Part shown: one piece after another, positions 6,343-13,294 of the stretch
Position numbering within the stretch: the stretch's first letter is position 1
Layout of the letters: each line of letters opens with the position of its first letter
IMG/VR virus record: IMGVR_UViG_3300018080_000683
Location: 1 to 20,559 of that record
Source of the DNA: a virus
Length of the DNA stretch: 20,559 nucleotides
Reading direction: 5' to 3' (one strand)
The notes under the pieces: model-generated
What the model was told of the DNA's origin: nothing
What the model saw: only the letters and a program-made list of their open reading frames with translations
The model's database searches: none
Made by a program: the position numbers and the translations under genes

Positions 6343-7389
6343 TTACTTCTGGACTGACGCTGCGGCGGTTTCGGCTGCTGCATCGGCTGCGGTATCGGCT
6401 GTTGCCTGAGCTTTGGCCTTCTTCTCGGCTTCCTTCGCGGCCTTACGTTCTTCTGCCCGTGCTTTCTTCGCGGCTTGATCAGCTTCCCACTGATCCTGTT
6501 CAGCGGCCATGGTATCGGGGTCTTGATGCAGGGTCCATGCAATTGCAAGATCAAACGCTTCTTGCGCACTCATCTTGTCATTGACCAACGCGATCCGCAC
6601 TTCATGTGTATCGTACTCCTTCTTGACCAACGCAGGCGGACGCAGACGCTTGACCGAAACGAATTCCGGGGGCTTTGCAACCTCGCCTTTACGCTTGGCC
6701 TCACGCAAGTCACGTACCCGAGCCTTACACTCTTCCACGAACAGCTTCGGCTCCTTGGACATGGCCTTCTCGACCCATTCCGTCTGCTCTTCTTCGGGGA
6801 GCTTGGCCAACTCGAACGCATTCATGGCCGGAATTGATCCTTCATCGACCAATGTTGCGATCTCGGGCCGTAACGTATGGAGCGAGATCCGCTGATTCAC
6901 CCACTGCGTCGTTACACCCAACTGCTTAGCAATCGACGTAACGGTCAGTAACGGATTCAGGCCCATCATACGACGGATCTGCTGACCATACGCTGCCGGA
7001 CGCATCTTGACTTTGTGCAAGTTCGTCTGGATCTGCGCGGCCATCATTTCCATTTCGTCCATGGAGGCCAGGTTGACGGGGATCTTGGAATACCGGGGAT
7101 CTTTCGTCTTGGCATACAATTCCTTGACAATGGTCAACCGCTGCAAGCCATCGACCAAGAGCAACTTGGAATGATCTTTGTCGAAAGGCCGGACCAAGAT
7201 CGGCGTATGCACGCCACACGAATCCGGTTTGCTGCTGGCCTCGATGCCCGCCGCAAGCCCCTTGTAGTCGTCTGTATCCCGCTGAGCCGGACGTAACGCG
7301 ATCTCACTTACTACGATGCTGTTTACGTCAATTTTGTTTGCACCTTGCAATGCTGCGATATCGACTTTTTCTGCTGATTCTTCTGCCAT
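6343..7389 (-). CDS. ParB-like nuclease-domain protein, GC-rich gene
   Basis: 348 residues; first gene of the minus-strand arm, with AAGGAG upstream of the ATG at 7389. The N-terminal part has a ParB-type fold signature: a stretch of IDVNSIVVSEIALRPAQR, then GVHTPILVRPF and LLLVDGLQRLTIVKEL, where GLQR takes the place of the arginine motif, and QTNLHKVKMRP in place of ENxxR. A helix-turn-helix follows (LTVTSIAKQLGVTTQWVNQR). The last 60 residues are a highly charged, alanine- and lysine-rich helix (AKKARAEERKAAKEAEKKAK) ending in an alanine-rich tail. It probably binds DNA, and could act on the adjacent control region. Sampled lines are 50-60% GC, against 30-42% in most neighbours, suggesting different codon use or recent acquisition. 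Confidence 0.8.
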   Translation of the reverse strand: MAEESAEKVDIAALQGANKIDVNSIVVSEIALRPAQRDTDDYKGLAAGIEASSKPDSCGVHTPILVRPFDKDHSKLLLVDGLQRLTIVKELYAKTKDPRYSKIPVNLASMDEMEMMAAQIQTNLHKVKMRPAAYGQQIRRMMGLNPLLTVTSIAKQLGVTTQWVNQRISLHTLRPEIATLVDEGSIPAMNAFELAKLPEEEQTEWVEKAMSKEPKLFVEECKARVRDLREAKRKGEVAKPPEFVSVKRLRPPALVKKEYDTHEVRIALVNDKMSAQEAFDLAIAWTLHQDPDTMAAEQDQWEADQAAKKARAEERKAAKEAEKKAKAQATADTAADAAAETAAASVQK

Positions 7390-7420
7390 GATCTTACTTA
7401 CTCCTTATTTTGTTTCCTAG

Positions 7421-7433
7421 TGATTTGATAGTG
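7421..7433 (+). repeat. 13-bp site TGATTTGATAGTG, copy 1
   Basis: Exact copy of a 13-bp word that recurs at 7583-7600 (inverted) and 7701-7718. This copy lies in the leader of the minus-strand ParB-like gene. Three exact copies within 300 bases suggest a binding site for a regulator or replication protein, possibly the adjacent ParB-like protein. Confidence 0.6.
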
Positions 7434-7483
7434 ATCTCAAACCGGCAAAAACCCATTTTCCGCCTGTCGTTTGTATCACTTCC

Positions 7484-7521
7484 GACATACTATTATAGCA
7501 GTTTTCGGGACAAAAGTTAAC
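7484..7521 (+). repeat. 38-bp inverted repeat, left arm
   Basis: Left arm of an imperfect inverted repeat with 7643-7680. 33 of 38 positions match, including a 17-bp perfect block (7490-7506 with 7658-7674) and a 10-bp perfect block AAAAGTTAAC (7512-7521 with 7643-7652). Each arm contains a complete promoter pointing outward. Confidence 0.85.
7492..7520 (-). promoter_or_regulatory. Leftward sigma70-type promoter
   Basis: Read on the minus strand: TTAACT (7520-7515) as -35, a 17-base spacer, and TATAAT (7497-7492) as a perfect -10. It points at the ParB-like gene at 7389 and would start the whole left arm, giving a leader of about 95 bases. The same two hexamers and spacing occur in the rightward promoter. 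Confidence 0.75.
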
Positions 7522-7582
7522 CTACTTTGAAAATAATTTTTAATTCCCCTATATAGTAATGTAGATATAAATAGCTCTTTTT

Positions 7583-7600
7583 TATGCACTATCAAATCAT
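7583..7600 (-). repeat. 13-bp site, copy 2, inverted, 18-bp match to copy 3
   Basis: This copy lies in the AT-rich centre between the two promoters and is in opposite orientation to the other two. With 7701-7718 it forms an exact 18-bp inverted pair. It could pair as a very long-range hairpin, but a shared protein binding site is the simpler reading. Confidence 0.7.
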
Positions 7601-7642
7601 ACGATCTGATTTTAACTATTTTTTAGATTTTAGTAAATTTTA

Positions 7643-7680
7643 GTTAACTTTTAATCAGAAAACTGCTATAATAGAATGTC
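7643..7680 (-). repeat. 38-bp inverted repeat, right arm
   Basis: Mirror partner of 7484-7521, with 121 bases between the arms. Differences from the left arm are confined to one position near the transcription start and four positions inside the spacer, so both hexamers and the flanks of -10 are conserved. Confidence 0.85.
7644..7672 (+). promoter_or_regulatory. Rightward sigma70-type promoter
   Basis: TTAACT (7644-7649), 17-base spacer, TATAAT (7667-7672). Transcription would begin near 7679 and run into the primase-helicase gene at 7739. The leader contains copy 3 of the 13-bp site. Confidence 0.75.
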
Positions 7681-7700
7681 AGGAGTGCCGATCATTTCTG

Positions 7701-7718
7701 ATGATTTGATAGTGCATA
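7701..7718 (+). repeat. 13-bp site, copy 3, in rightward leader
   Basis: Exact 18-bp inverted match to 7583-7600. It lies about 25 bases downstream of the rightward -10 box, where a bound repressor would block elongation. Confidence 0.7.
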
Positions 7719-7738
7719 TAGATCGTACAGGAGCATAA

Positions 7739-10432
7739 ATGAATCCTACAAGGACTGAGGCAATTAAGAATTTTCTTACTGCTCAAGCTCAAAGTATGTA
7801 TCCCCAAATAACTGATCTTGCTGAGTTATATTACTCAGGGCTGGAGGTTCAAGTTAATGTGGCCCAAGATGGTGGGGAAAGAGTAAGCGGTGAGTTCCAT
7901 GGACATAAATGGATCGGGTGGACCGATCATATTCAGATCTGGAAATCATTCAGAATTCCAAACAATGCAAACACTACACCTACTTATGAAGATCGTCCTA
8001 TGACTTTTGATCTTGCGGCCCATGCCGAGGGTATTGGCTTTACTGGCTGGGATTGGTTTCATAGAATCAGTAAGTATGTTGCATTCGATTTTGATTCAAT
8101 CACTAATCATAAAGATGGGCTTACTAACAAAGAACTTGATCGTGTACAAGAATTAGCTATGGATCTTCCATTTGTCACTGTTAGAAAATCAACATCTGGC
8201 GGTGGTATTCATTTATATGTACCTGTTAATAACGTTAGTACTATAAATCACAATGAACATGCTGCATTAGCTCGTGCTATTCTGAGCAAGATGTCAAGTC
8301 TTACAGGCTTCGACTTTAATACCAAAGTTGATACCTGTGGTAGTAACATGTGGGTTTGGCATCGTAAGATGACAGGAACCGATGGCTTAACGATCATCAA
8401 AAAAGGTACGATCTTAAATGAAATACCTCCGAATTGGCAAGATCATTTATCAGTAGTTTCAAGGAAGCGTCACAAGATCATTACAAAAGGTGCAACTACT
8501 GATGAATCAAATGAAATGGAAGAAATTGCCAATAATCGTTCATATGTAGCACTAGATGAAACACATCTCAAGATCATCAAAGCGCTAGAAGAGGCAGGTG
8601 GAACGACGTGGGATTCTGACCATTCAATGCTTACTACCCATACTGCAACTCTTAAACAAGTACACACACAATTAAATTTGCGGGGAGTATTTGAAACACA
8701 ATCAGACACAGAACCCGGTACAGATTGGAATTGTTTTGCATTCCCAAGTGCAAATGGATCTTGGGTTATTCGCCGCTTTACTAAGCATTGCCAGGAAGCA
8801 CCTACTTGGGATATTGATGCATCAGGCTGGACACGCTGCTATTATAACCGAGAAGCAACTTTAGCTATGGCTTCACGAGCACATGGTGGTATTGAGCGTG
8901 AAAAGGGTGGATTTCTTTTCCGAGAAACCTCAGTTGCATTGGAGGCATTGGGTCTACTTGGTGCCAGAGCTAATGTTCCAAACGCTATGTTAGGTCGCGA
9001 AACCATTCTTAAAGAACGACCTGATACTCGAATTATCGTCAAGATCAAACGTGAACCGTCTGATGATGGCGGGGTTATGCTGGCTTGGGAGCCAAGTAAA
9101 GACGATTATTGGACTCAAATTCTTAATGCTCCTAAGAAAGCGCCAGATGAAGTTGAAGTCGCAAGTTTCGATAAAACAATTCGACATCTTATTACTATGG
9201 ATGGTCACGATCATGGTTGGGTTGTTAATATCAATAGTAATTGGGTTACAGAACCATTAATACATGCACGTTACGCATTAACGTCTATGGGCTTTACAAA
9301 AACGGAAATCGATAATATCGTTGGTTCGTCCATTAAGAATTGTTGGACATTGGTAAATCAACCGTTTGAAGCAGAATATCCTGGTGGTAGACAATGGAAT
9401 CGTGATGCTGCTCAACTGACATATACACCAAAAGAAGATGCTGAGAACTTGAATTACCACCATTGGAAACTAATCTTGAATCATTGTGGTACTGATATCA
9501 ATGATGCAGTCAAACAAAACACATGGTGTAAGGCTAATGGTATTGAATCGGGTGCCGACTACTTGAAATGTTGGATAGCATCTATGTTTCAAGAACCGCG
9601 CCAACCTCTACCCTATTTGTTCTTCTATGGTGAACAAAATAGCGGTAAATCAATAATATGGGAGGCTCTTGATCTCCTGATGACCAAAGGTGTCATGAAT
9701 GCAGGATCAGCACTTAAAAACGACTCAGACTTTAATGCCGAGCTTGAAGGTGCAGTCTTATGTGTTGTAGAAGAAATTAACCTCAAACGCAATCGAGAAG
9801 CATATACTAAGATCAAACAATGGGTTACGGCCCTTATGATGTCTATCCATAGGAAACAAAAGACACCATATATGACACATAACGTAACACATTGGATGCA
9901 TTTTGCTAATGACCAAGATGCTTGTCCTGTGTTTCCTGGAGACACAAGGGTTGTAGTTATACATGTACCTCCTTTGAACCCACTCCAATTGATTCCTAAG
10001 AAACAACTAATCGAAGCTCTCAAAAGTGAAGCACAAGATTTCATTACTGAGATCTTATCTTTAGATTTACCCCCATCTAATGATCGTTTGAACATACCAC
10101 CAATCATGACCGAAGCAAAGACCGAACTTCAAATGGCTAATGAAACTGATTTACAAACATTCTTACGTGAAAATTGTTTTTATGTTGAAGGTCATACAAT
10201 CTCCGTTGAAGCCTTTTGTGAAGAGTTTTTCAAAACCTTAGATGCTATGCAAGTCAGCAAATGGTCCAAGATCAAAGTCGGAAAAGAAATGCCTAAGAAT
10301 AAATTCCCTAAAGGCCGATTGAAAGACGGTAAATGGTATTATGGAAATATTAGTTTTAATGATGGTCCAGCAGTCGGTCCCAAGATCACCAAAGATCCAG
10401 AGTCAGATTATTTGCTTAAAGGTGATATATGA
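7739..10432 (+). CDS. Primase-helicase (AEP primase plus D5/SF3-type helicase)
   Basis: 897 residues, with AGGAG five bases before the ATG. The N-terminal part has the archaeo-eukaryotic primase signature: FDFDS with the metal-binding pair D117/D119, and STSGGGIHLYVP (153-158 SGGGIH) as the second motif. The C-terminal part is a superfamily 3-like helicase: Walker A GEQNSGKS at 631-638, acidic Walker B CVVEEIN at 675-681, and a FANDQDACPVFPGDTRVVVI region near 720-740 matching motif C and the arginine finger zone. Such fused proteins make primers and unwind DNA at phage and plasmid origins. It is the first gene of the rightward arm and adjoins the candidate origin. The length fits a two-domain protein; the region between the domains (about 260-590) I cannot assign. 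Confidence 0.88.
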   Translation: MNPTRTEAIKNFLTAQAQSMYPQITDLAELYYSGLEVQVNVAQDGGERVSGEFHGHKWIGWTDHIQIWKSFRIPNNANTTPTYEDRPMTFDLAAHAEGIGFTGWDWFHRISKYVAFDFDSITNHKDGLTNKELDRVQELAMDLPFVTVRKSTSGGGIHLYVPVNNVSTINHNEHAALARAILSKMSSLTGFDFNTKVDTCGSNMWVWHRKMTGTDGLTIIKKGTILNEIPPNWQDHLSVVSRKRHKIITKGATTDESNEMEEIANNRSYVALDETHLKIIKALEEAGGTTWDSDHSMLTTHTATLKQVHTQLNLRGVFETQSDTEPGTDWNCFAFPSANGSWVIRRFTKHCQEAPTWDIDASGWTRCYYNREATLAMASRAHGGIEREKGGFLFRETSVALEALGLLGARANVPNAMLGRETILKERPDTRIIVKIKREPSDDGGVMLAWEPSKDDYWTQILNAPKKAPDEVEVASFDKTIRHLITMDGHDHGWVVNINSNWVTEPLIHARYALTSMGFTKTEIDNIVGSSIKNCWTLVNQPFEAEYPGGRQWNRDAAQLTYTPKEDAENLNYHHWKLILNHCGTDINDAVKQNTWCKANGIESGADYLKCWIASMFQEPRQPLPYLFFYGEQNSGKSIIWEALDLLMTKGVMNAGSALKNDSDFNAELEGAVLCVVEEINLKRNREAYTKIKQWVTALMMSIHRKQKTPYMTHNVTHWMHFANDQDACPVFPGDTRVVVIHVPPLNPLQLIPKKQLIEALKSEAQDFITEILSLDLPPSNDRLNIPPIMTEAKTELQMANETDLQTFLRENCFYVEGHTISVEAFCEEFFKTLDAMQVSKWSKIKVGKEMPKNKFPKGRLKDGKWYYGNISFNDGPAVGPKITKDPESDYLLKGDI

Positions 10433-10632
10433 AAATACATTCCTTACAAGAAGCTATAACTAAATTAACAGCATCCGATAAAGAACGTCTTACTTATGCT
10501 TTTGAAAATGGTTTTTCACAAGTAGCATTTTTAGATGACGGTTACTTTGTTGCCGTCCACAGTAATGTCCCTGCTATTGAAGCAAATGGCGCATGGGCAT
10601 TTGGTCAAACACCGCAGAAAGGACAACAATGA
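10429..10632 (+). CDS. Unknown small protein, 67 residues
   Basis: It starts in an ATGA overlap with the primase-helicase stop and ends in another ATGA overlap with the next gene, so it is translationally coupled on both sides. The sequence has a helical first half (LQEAITKLTASDKERLTYAF) and a beta-like second half (SQVAFLDDGYFVAVHSN). No cysteines, signal or membrane helix. No family recognised. Confidence 0.75.
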   Translation: MKIHSLQEAITKLTASDKERLTYAFENGFSQVAFLDDGYFVAVHSNVPAIEANGAWAFGQTPQKGQQ

Positions 10633-10799
10633 AGGTCATAGCAACAAAACATGATGTGACTTTGACTCCTACAAACCCCAAAGATATCAAATTCTGTGAT
10701 ACAATTATGCAAGATCATGACTGTGTTACAGCAGCATTTCGATCTGATACAGAAGGTATGTATCTTAAGATCACACCTATTAATCCTGAGGATCTCTAA
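10629..10799 (+). CDS. Unknown small protein, paralogue of next gene
   Basis: 56 residues from the ATG at 10629, which has AAAGGA upstream and overlaps the previous stop; an upstream in-frame start at 10593 would lie inside the previous gene and is less likely. The protein contains VTLTPTNPKDIKFCDTIMQ and ends ITPINPEDL. The first part of the next protein aligns with it along most of its length (V, PT, K, C-x-TI-x-Q, V and TP-x-N shared), so the pair looks like a tandem duplication. Function unknown. Confidence 0.72.
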   Translation: MKVIATKHDVTLTPTNPKDIKFCDTIMQDHDCVTAAFRSDTEGMYLKITPINPEDL

Positions 10800-11209
10800 T
10801 GTTAATCAGAAAAGTCACATCAAACGAAGTTCAAATAAGACCAACTTCCGAAAAAGAAGAAGCGACTTGTAGAACTATACTCCAAGGAAAAACGCGTGTC
10901 GCAATCCAACGAACCAGATCAAACTCATTACGGTGTACACCTACTAATATTCTTGTATTTGAACATGATGAACTCAAGGTTATAGAGTACGATGGCTACG
11001 TGCAAGTTCGTGCTTTAACAAAAGATGCAGAAGAGTTACTGTATAACATCTTAATGCTTGGCGGTTTTGCAGTAATTGAGAAAATTAAAACAGAGGATGG
11101 GTCCTTTCTACGATCAGTTGGTACAAACCCTGAGACTATGAACCCTTGGAAATTTGAGGCTGACTTACCTCGTGCAGACATGACACGCGGGGACGACGAA
11201 AAGGAATGA
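10799..11209 (+). CDS. Unknown protein with duplicated N-terminal module
   Basis: 136 residues, starting on the last base of the previous stop codon (TAATG). Residues 1-50 repeat the preceding small protein's pattern (VQIRPTSEKEEATCRTILQ ... TPTN). Residues 50-136 are additional, with a strand-rich stretch (NILVFEHDELKVIEYDGYVQ) and a hydrophobic helix (ELLYNILMLGGFAVIEKI), ending in a charged tail. No membrane protein or enzyme motif is evident. Co-translated with its paralogue. Confidence 0.75.
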   Translation: MLIRKVTSNEVQIRPTSEKEEATCRTILQGKTRVAIQRTRSNSLRCTPTNILVFEHDELKVIEYDGYVQVRALTKDAEELLYNILMLGGFAVIEKIKTEDGSFLRSVGTNPETMNPWKFEADLPRADMTRGDDEKE

Positions 11210-11213
11210 CAGA

Positions 11214-11564
11214 ATGAATCAACTTATCAACTATGTACGAAAAGAAAACAATGTGCCAATTGCAGTATTTGTGGCATATCAAACAGAGGACCGAGTACGA
11301 ATTGGTTATGCAACTTGTCACCCAAACGACACTTTTGATAAGAAATGGGGCAAGATCATCGCATTTGGTCGTGCTGACAAATTTGATCAAAAGAAACAGA
11401 TTAATGTACCACAGCGTATCGCTACAGAGTTCTTTGCATTCTTGCAAAATTGTCTTGATCGTCAATCTTTCCAGGGGAAGTACTTCCCAAGATGGATGAA
11501 TGATCCGAATAATGTTTCTTTCCCTGGCGTCGTGGTTGATATCCCAAAAGCAATGGAGAGCTAA
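11214..11564 (+). CDS. Unknown protein, 116 residues
   Basis: The ATG at 11214 follows the previous stop by four bases. The protein has a beta-rich N-terminal half (VPIAVFVAYQTEDRVRIGYA) and a conserved-looking WGKIIAFGRADKFDQ stretch, then a helix (ATEFFAFLQNCLDRQ) and a proline- and aromatic-rich end. I have no family for it. It is in the middle of the unknown early block after the primase-helicase. Confidence 0.75.
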   Translation: MNQLINYVRKENNVPIAVFVAYQTEDRVRIGYATCHPNDTFDKKWGKIIAFGRADKFDQKKQINVPQRIATEFFAFLQNCLDRQSFQGKYFPRWMNDPNNVSFPGVVVDIPKAMES

Positions 11565-11566
11565 TC

Positions 11567-12196
11567 ATGAGTGATTTTTCATTTAACACCGAAAGAATTT
11601 GGCGAGTTTGTAAGCGTTGTGTTGAAGTACTTGATATGCGGGCTTCTTTCTCACGATACAACTTTGCTACAGCTATGTTGCTTTTCGGTACGGCAGCACA
11701 AGAAAGCAACTTAAAATGGGAACGTCAACGTTCACCGCGTTGGGATGGCTCAGTTGGTGGGTTCTCAAAATGGCAACTTGAACAAGATAGTATTCAATTA
11801 ACCTTGAACGCTATGAGGCAACCTCATCGTTGGGGTCGTACCTCCAAGGTCACAAAAGTTGTGTTCAATGATTCTAACGCGCCAATTGATTGGTTAGCAA
11901 ATTCATCTATGAAACAAATCCTTTGGGGTATGCGGATCGAAGATAACGATCATTTAGGTGTTGTCTTTGCTCGTGAGCACTATCGTCGCGTCCCTGCTCT
12001 CATTCCCGTAGATGATGGTGACCTCTTAGGTACAAAGCAAATAATGCTACTTGCCGAGTATTGGAAAGATCACTACAATACCTACCTCGGTGCTGGAACG
12101 CCCGAACAATTTATTCACAATTGGGTAAGGCTCTGTAATGACACAGTGCTCAACGATCCACTATATAAGGAAATGTCACATGCACCACGAACTTGA
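11567..12196 (+). CDS. Lysozyme/transglycosylase-like phage protein
   Basis: 209 residues; GGAGAG six bases before the ATG. Residues 33-50 read FATAMLLFGTAAQESNLK, then GGFSKWQLEQDS near 65-75. A 'GTAxxESN ... GxxQ-x-E' pattern with a glutamate in an E-S motif (E46) is what I associate with a family of phage proteins whose fold is like goose-type or transglycosylase lysozymes. The end, YNTYLGAGTPEQFIHNWVR, also matches the closing region of that family. If right, it cuts peptidoglycan glycan chains. There is no signal peptide. Its place in the early-side arm, away from the endolysin, is odd, and the true role may be different. Treat the function as tentative. Confidence 0.55.
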   Translation: MSDFSFNTERIWRVCKRCVEVLDMRASFSRYNFATAMLLFGTAAQESNLKWERQRSPRWDGSVGGFSKWQLEQDSIQLTLNAMRQPHRWGRTSKVTKVVFNDSNAPIDWLANSSMKQILWGMRIEDNDHLGVVFAREHYRRVPALIPVDDGDLLGTKQIMLLAEYWKDHYNTYLGAGTPEQFIHNWVRLCNDTVLNDPLYKEMSHAPRT

Positions 12197-12467
12197 AAGT
12201 CACGCTCGCCAAGTCCTCAAAGAGGGCTTAGCGAAATGCTCCGAACCCCAGCAATTGATGTTCAAACGTATATATGCGAATGGCAATCTTGATCTTGATA
12301 CCAATACTGGAGTGGACAAGATGCCCGTGAGCAAACTCGAAAATGCTATGGACCAAGTGAAATGGTCTATATCCATAACTACGGGGCGTTTTGTCTTGCT
12401 TAGATACATTCATCCGTTTGGATGTTTTTTCAAACCTATTCAACTCAAGTTAGAATGGATCTTCTGA
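12180..12467 (+). CDS. Unknown small helical protein, doubtful C-terminus
   Basis: The ATG at 12180 has AAGGA eight bases upstream and overlaps the previous gene by 17 bases. Residues 1-60 are helical and charged (HARQVLKEGLAKCSEPQQLM, then NLDLDTNTGVDKMPVSKLEN) and resemble short phage proteins that usually stop soon after the 'MDQV' region. Here the frame runs 35 residues further through a hydrophobic, aromatic stretch (RFVLLRYIHPFGCFFKP) unlike the rest, so a frameshift near 12360 is possible. A 5-bp hairpin (CATCC/GGATG) followed by six T, at about 12412-12431, is embedded there and might be a weak terminator. Confidence 0.6.
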   Translation: MHHELESHARQVLKEGLAKCSEPQQLMFKRIYANGNLDLDTNTGVDKMPVSKLENAMDQVKWSISITTGRFVLLRYIHPFGCFFKPIQLKLEWIF

Positions 12468-12571
12468 AACGGTTGATTCAACATACAAATGAAGAATTGC
12501 CTTTAAGTGATCCTACAAAACAACGGATTTTAGACATCATGAAGAACTTGATAAGGGAAGGTTATGTATAA
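12455..12571 (+). CDS. 38-residue helical protein
   Basis: A short frame starting at the ATG at 12455, reading MDLLKRLIQHTNEELPLSDP then TKQRILDIMKNLIREGYV. The second helix and 'REGYV' ending resemble the last part of a winged-helix domain. It ends in an 8-base overlap with the next gene's start, as is typical here. The ribosome site is weak and it overlaps the doubtful end of the previous frame, so it may instead be the C-terminus of that gene after a frameshift. Confidence 0.45.
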   Translation: MDLLKRLIQHTNEELPLSDPTKQRILDIMKNLIREGYV

Positions 12572-13283
12572 GAAAAACCCAAAAACAGATGGATCAGGTA
12601 TTATTTGTGCGATCCCACAAACTGGTACCTGTCCAAACAAATGTGCTGATTATTTCTTCCAATCAGGTCGCAGTTACCTTGAGCCATTGGATGAAAATCT
12701 TCCAAATATACCTTCACCTTTACAGGGTAGAGGGAGAGTTGTTCGTATTAATGACGGAAATGACTCCAACATTCAACGCACCAAAGTTGAGTCGTGTGCT
12801 CAAATGTATTCTGATGTATTTTACAACACTGCTATTAACAAAGATCTGGCAGATTTTCCTGGTCCTGTAGTTCTTACAATCAATCCAGGTAAAGATACTG
12901 ATAGAGCTATTTCTCTATTCACTGATCCTTTTCCCGACAATCTTATATTTGTAAGATTTCGCGCAAATACTTGGAATCTTGATCTTCTAAAACAAGCTGT
13001 CAGCTATTACACGCATCCAGAAGTACCAAGACAAGTGCCTGTGATCGTAACATTCATGGCTTACTTCCAAGAAAGCCTTCCTGTAAAAGACGCGATCTTT
13101 TATACCTACAGGCAGCGTACCTTGAACTCTTATTGGTTATTGGTGCTGCTAAATGTAAAGAAATTATGGATGAGTATTGGGATAATCCCTTTGTATATCA
13201 ATGTGGCAAAGATGGTAAAACCTTCTCTTGCCAACGTTGTGGAAACTGTATTCGTGAATATTACAACACAAAAGAAAGGTTAA
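12564..13283 (+). CDS. Radical-SAM-like phage protein, frameshifted and missing a cluster cysteine
   Basis: The open frame gives 239 residues. The N-terminus reads IICAIPQTGTCPNKCADYFF: C23-x3-C27-x2-Y30, which is the CxxxCxxC iron-sulfur motif of radical SAM enzymes with the third cysteine replaced by tyrosine (codon TAT at 12651, one base from TGT). QSGRSYLEPL follows. The middle (VVLTINPGKDTD, NLIFVRFRANTWNLD, VPVIVTFMAYFQ, YRQRTLNSYW) is coherent. After about residue 191 the frame turns into nonsense, while the -1 frame continues with a sensible cysteine-rich end up to the stop at 13292-13294. No standard slippery heptamer is present at the junction (about 13134-13141). I read this as a decaying gene or a sequence error. 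The family is inferred from motif and layout; the reaction is unknown. Confidence 0.6.
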   Translation: MYKKNPKTDGSGIICAIPQTGTCPNKCADYFFQSGRSYLEPLDENLPNIPSPLQGRGRVVRINDGNDSNIQRTKVESCAQMYSDVFYNTAINKDLADFPGPVVLTINPGKDTDRAISLFTDPFPDNLIFVRFRANTWNLDLLKQAVSYYTHPEVPRQVPVIVTFMAYFQESLPVKDAIFYTYRQRTLNSYWLLVLLNVKKLWMSIGIIPLYINVAKMVKPSLANVVETVFVNITTQKKG

Positions 13284-13294
13284 GGAATGATTAA
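13139..13294 (+). pseudogene. Displaced C-terminus of the radical-SAM-like gene (-1 frame)
   Basis: In the frame one base back, the sequence reads IGAAKCKEIMDEYWDNPFVY and then QCGKDGKTFSCQRCGNCIRE before YYNTKERLRND and the stop. The C-x7-C-x2-C-x2-C set looks like a second metal site and continues the upstream protein naturally. Its stop overlaps the next start by 8 bases (ATGATTAA), the same junction type seen across this genome, whereas the stop of the upstream frame falls before it. Confidence 0.65.

Larger units (their letters stand above)
7390..7738. other. AT-rich divergent control region, candidate origin
   Basis: The only stretch over 300 bases without a gene. It separates the two divergent arms and lies next to the primase-helicase gene. 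The centre (about 7521-7660) is very AT-rich with repeated ATTTTAG-type words. It holds two facing-away promoters in mirror image and three copies of a 13-bp site, listed separately. Such a layout suits an early regulatory switch, and the AT-rich core with repeated sites beside replication genes also suits a replication origin. The origin idea is inference. Confidence 0.55.

Noticed and set aside
6402-7296. Several plus- and minus-strand frames of 60-120 residues inside the GC-rich ParB-like gene
   Set aside because: They are by-products of high GC content; none has a ribosome site or protein-like pattern.
1105-7389. Plasmid-type partition system based on the two ParB-like proteins
   Set aside because: No ParA or Walker ATPase partner is encoded nearby; phage ParB-like proteins often act in other processes.
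9625-10107. 160-residue minus-strand frame within the primase-helicase gene
   Set aside because: Opposes the helicase Walker motifs region, which is certainly coding.
13083-13145. Programmed -1 ribosomal frameshift in the radical-SAM-like gene
   Set aside because: No X-XXY-YYZ slippery heptamer or clear downstream pseudoknot at the junction; a mutation or sequencing error is simpler.
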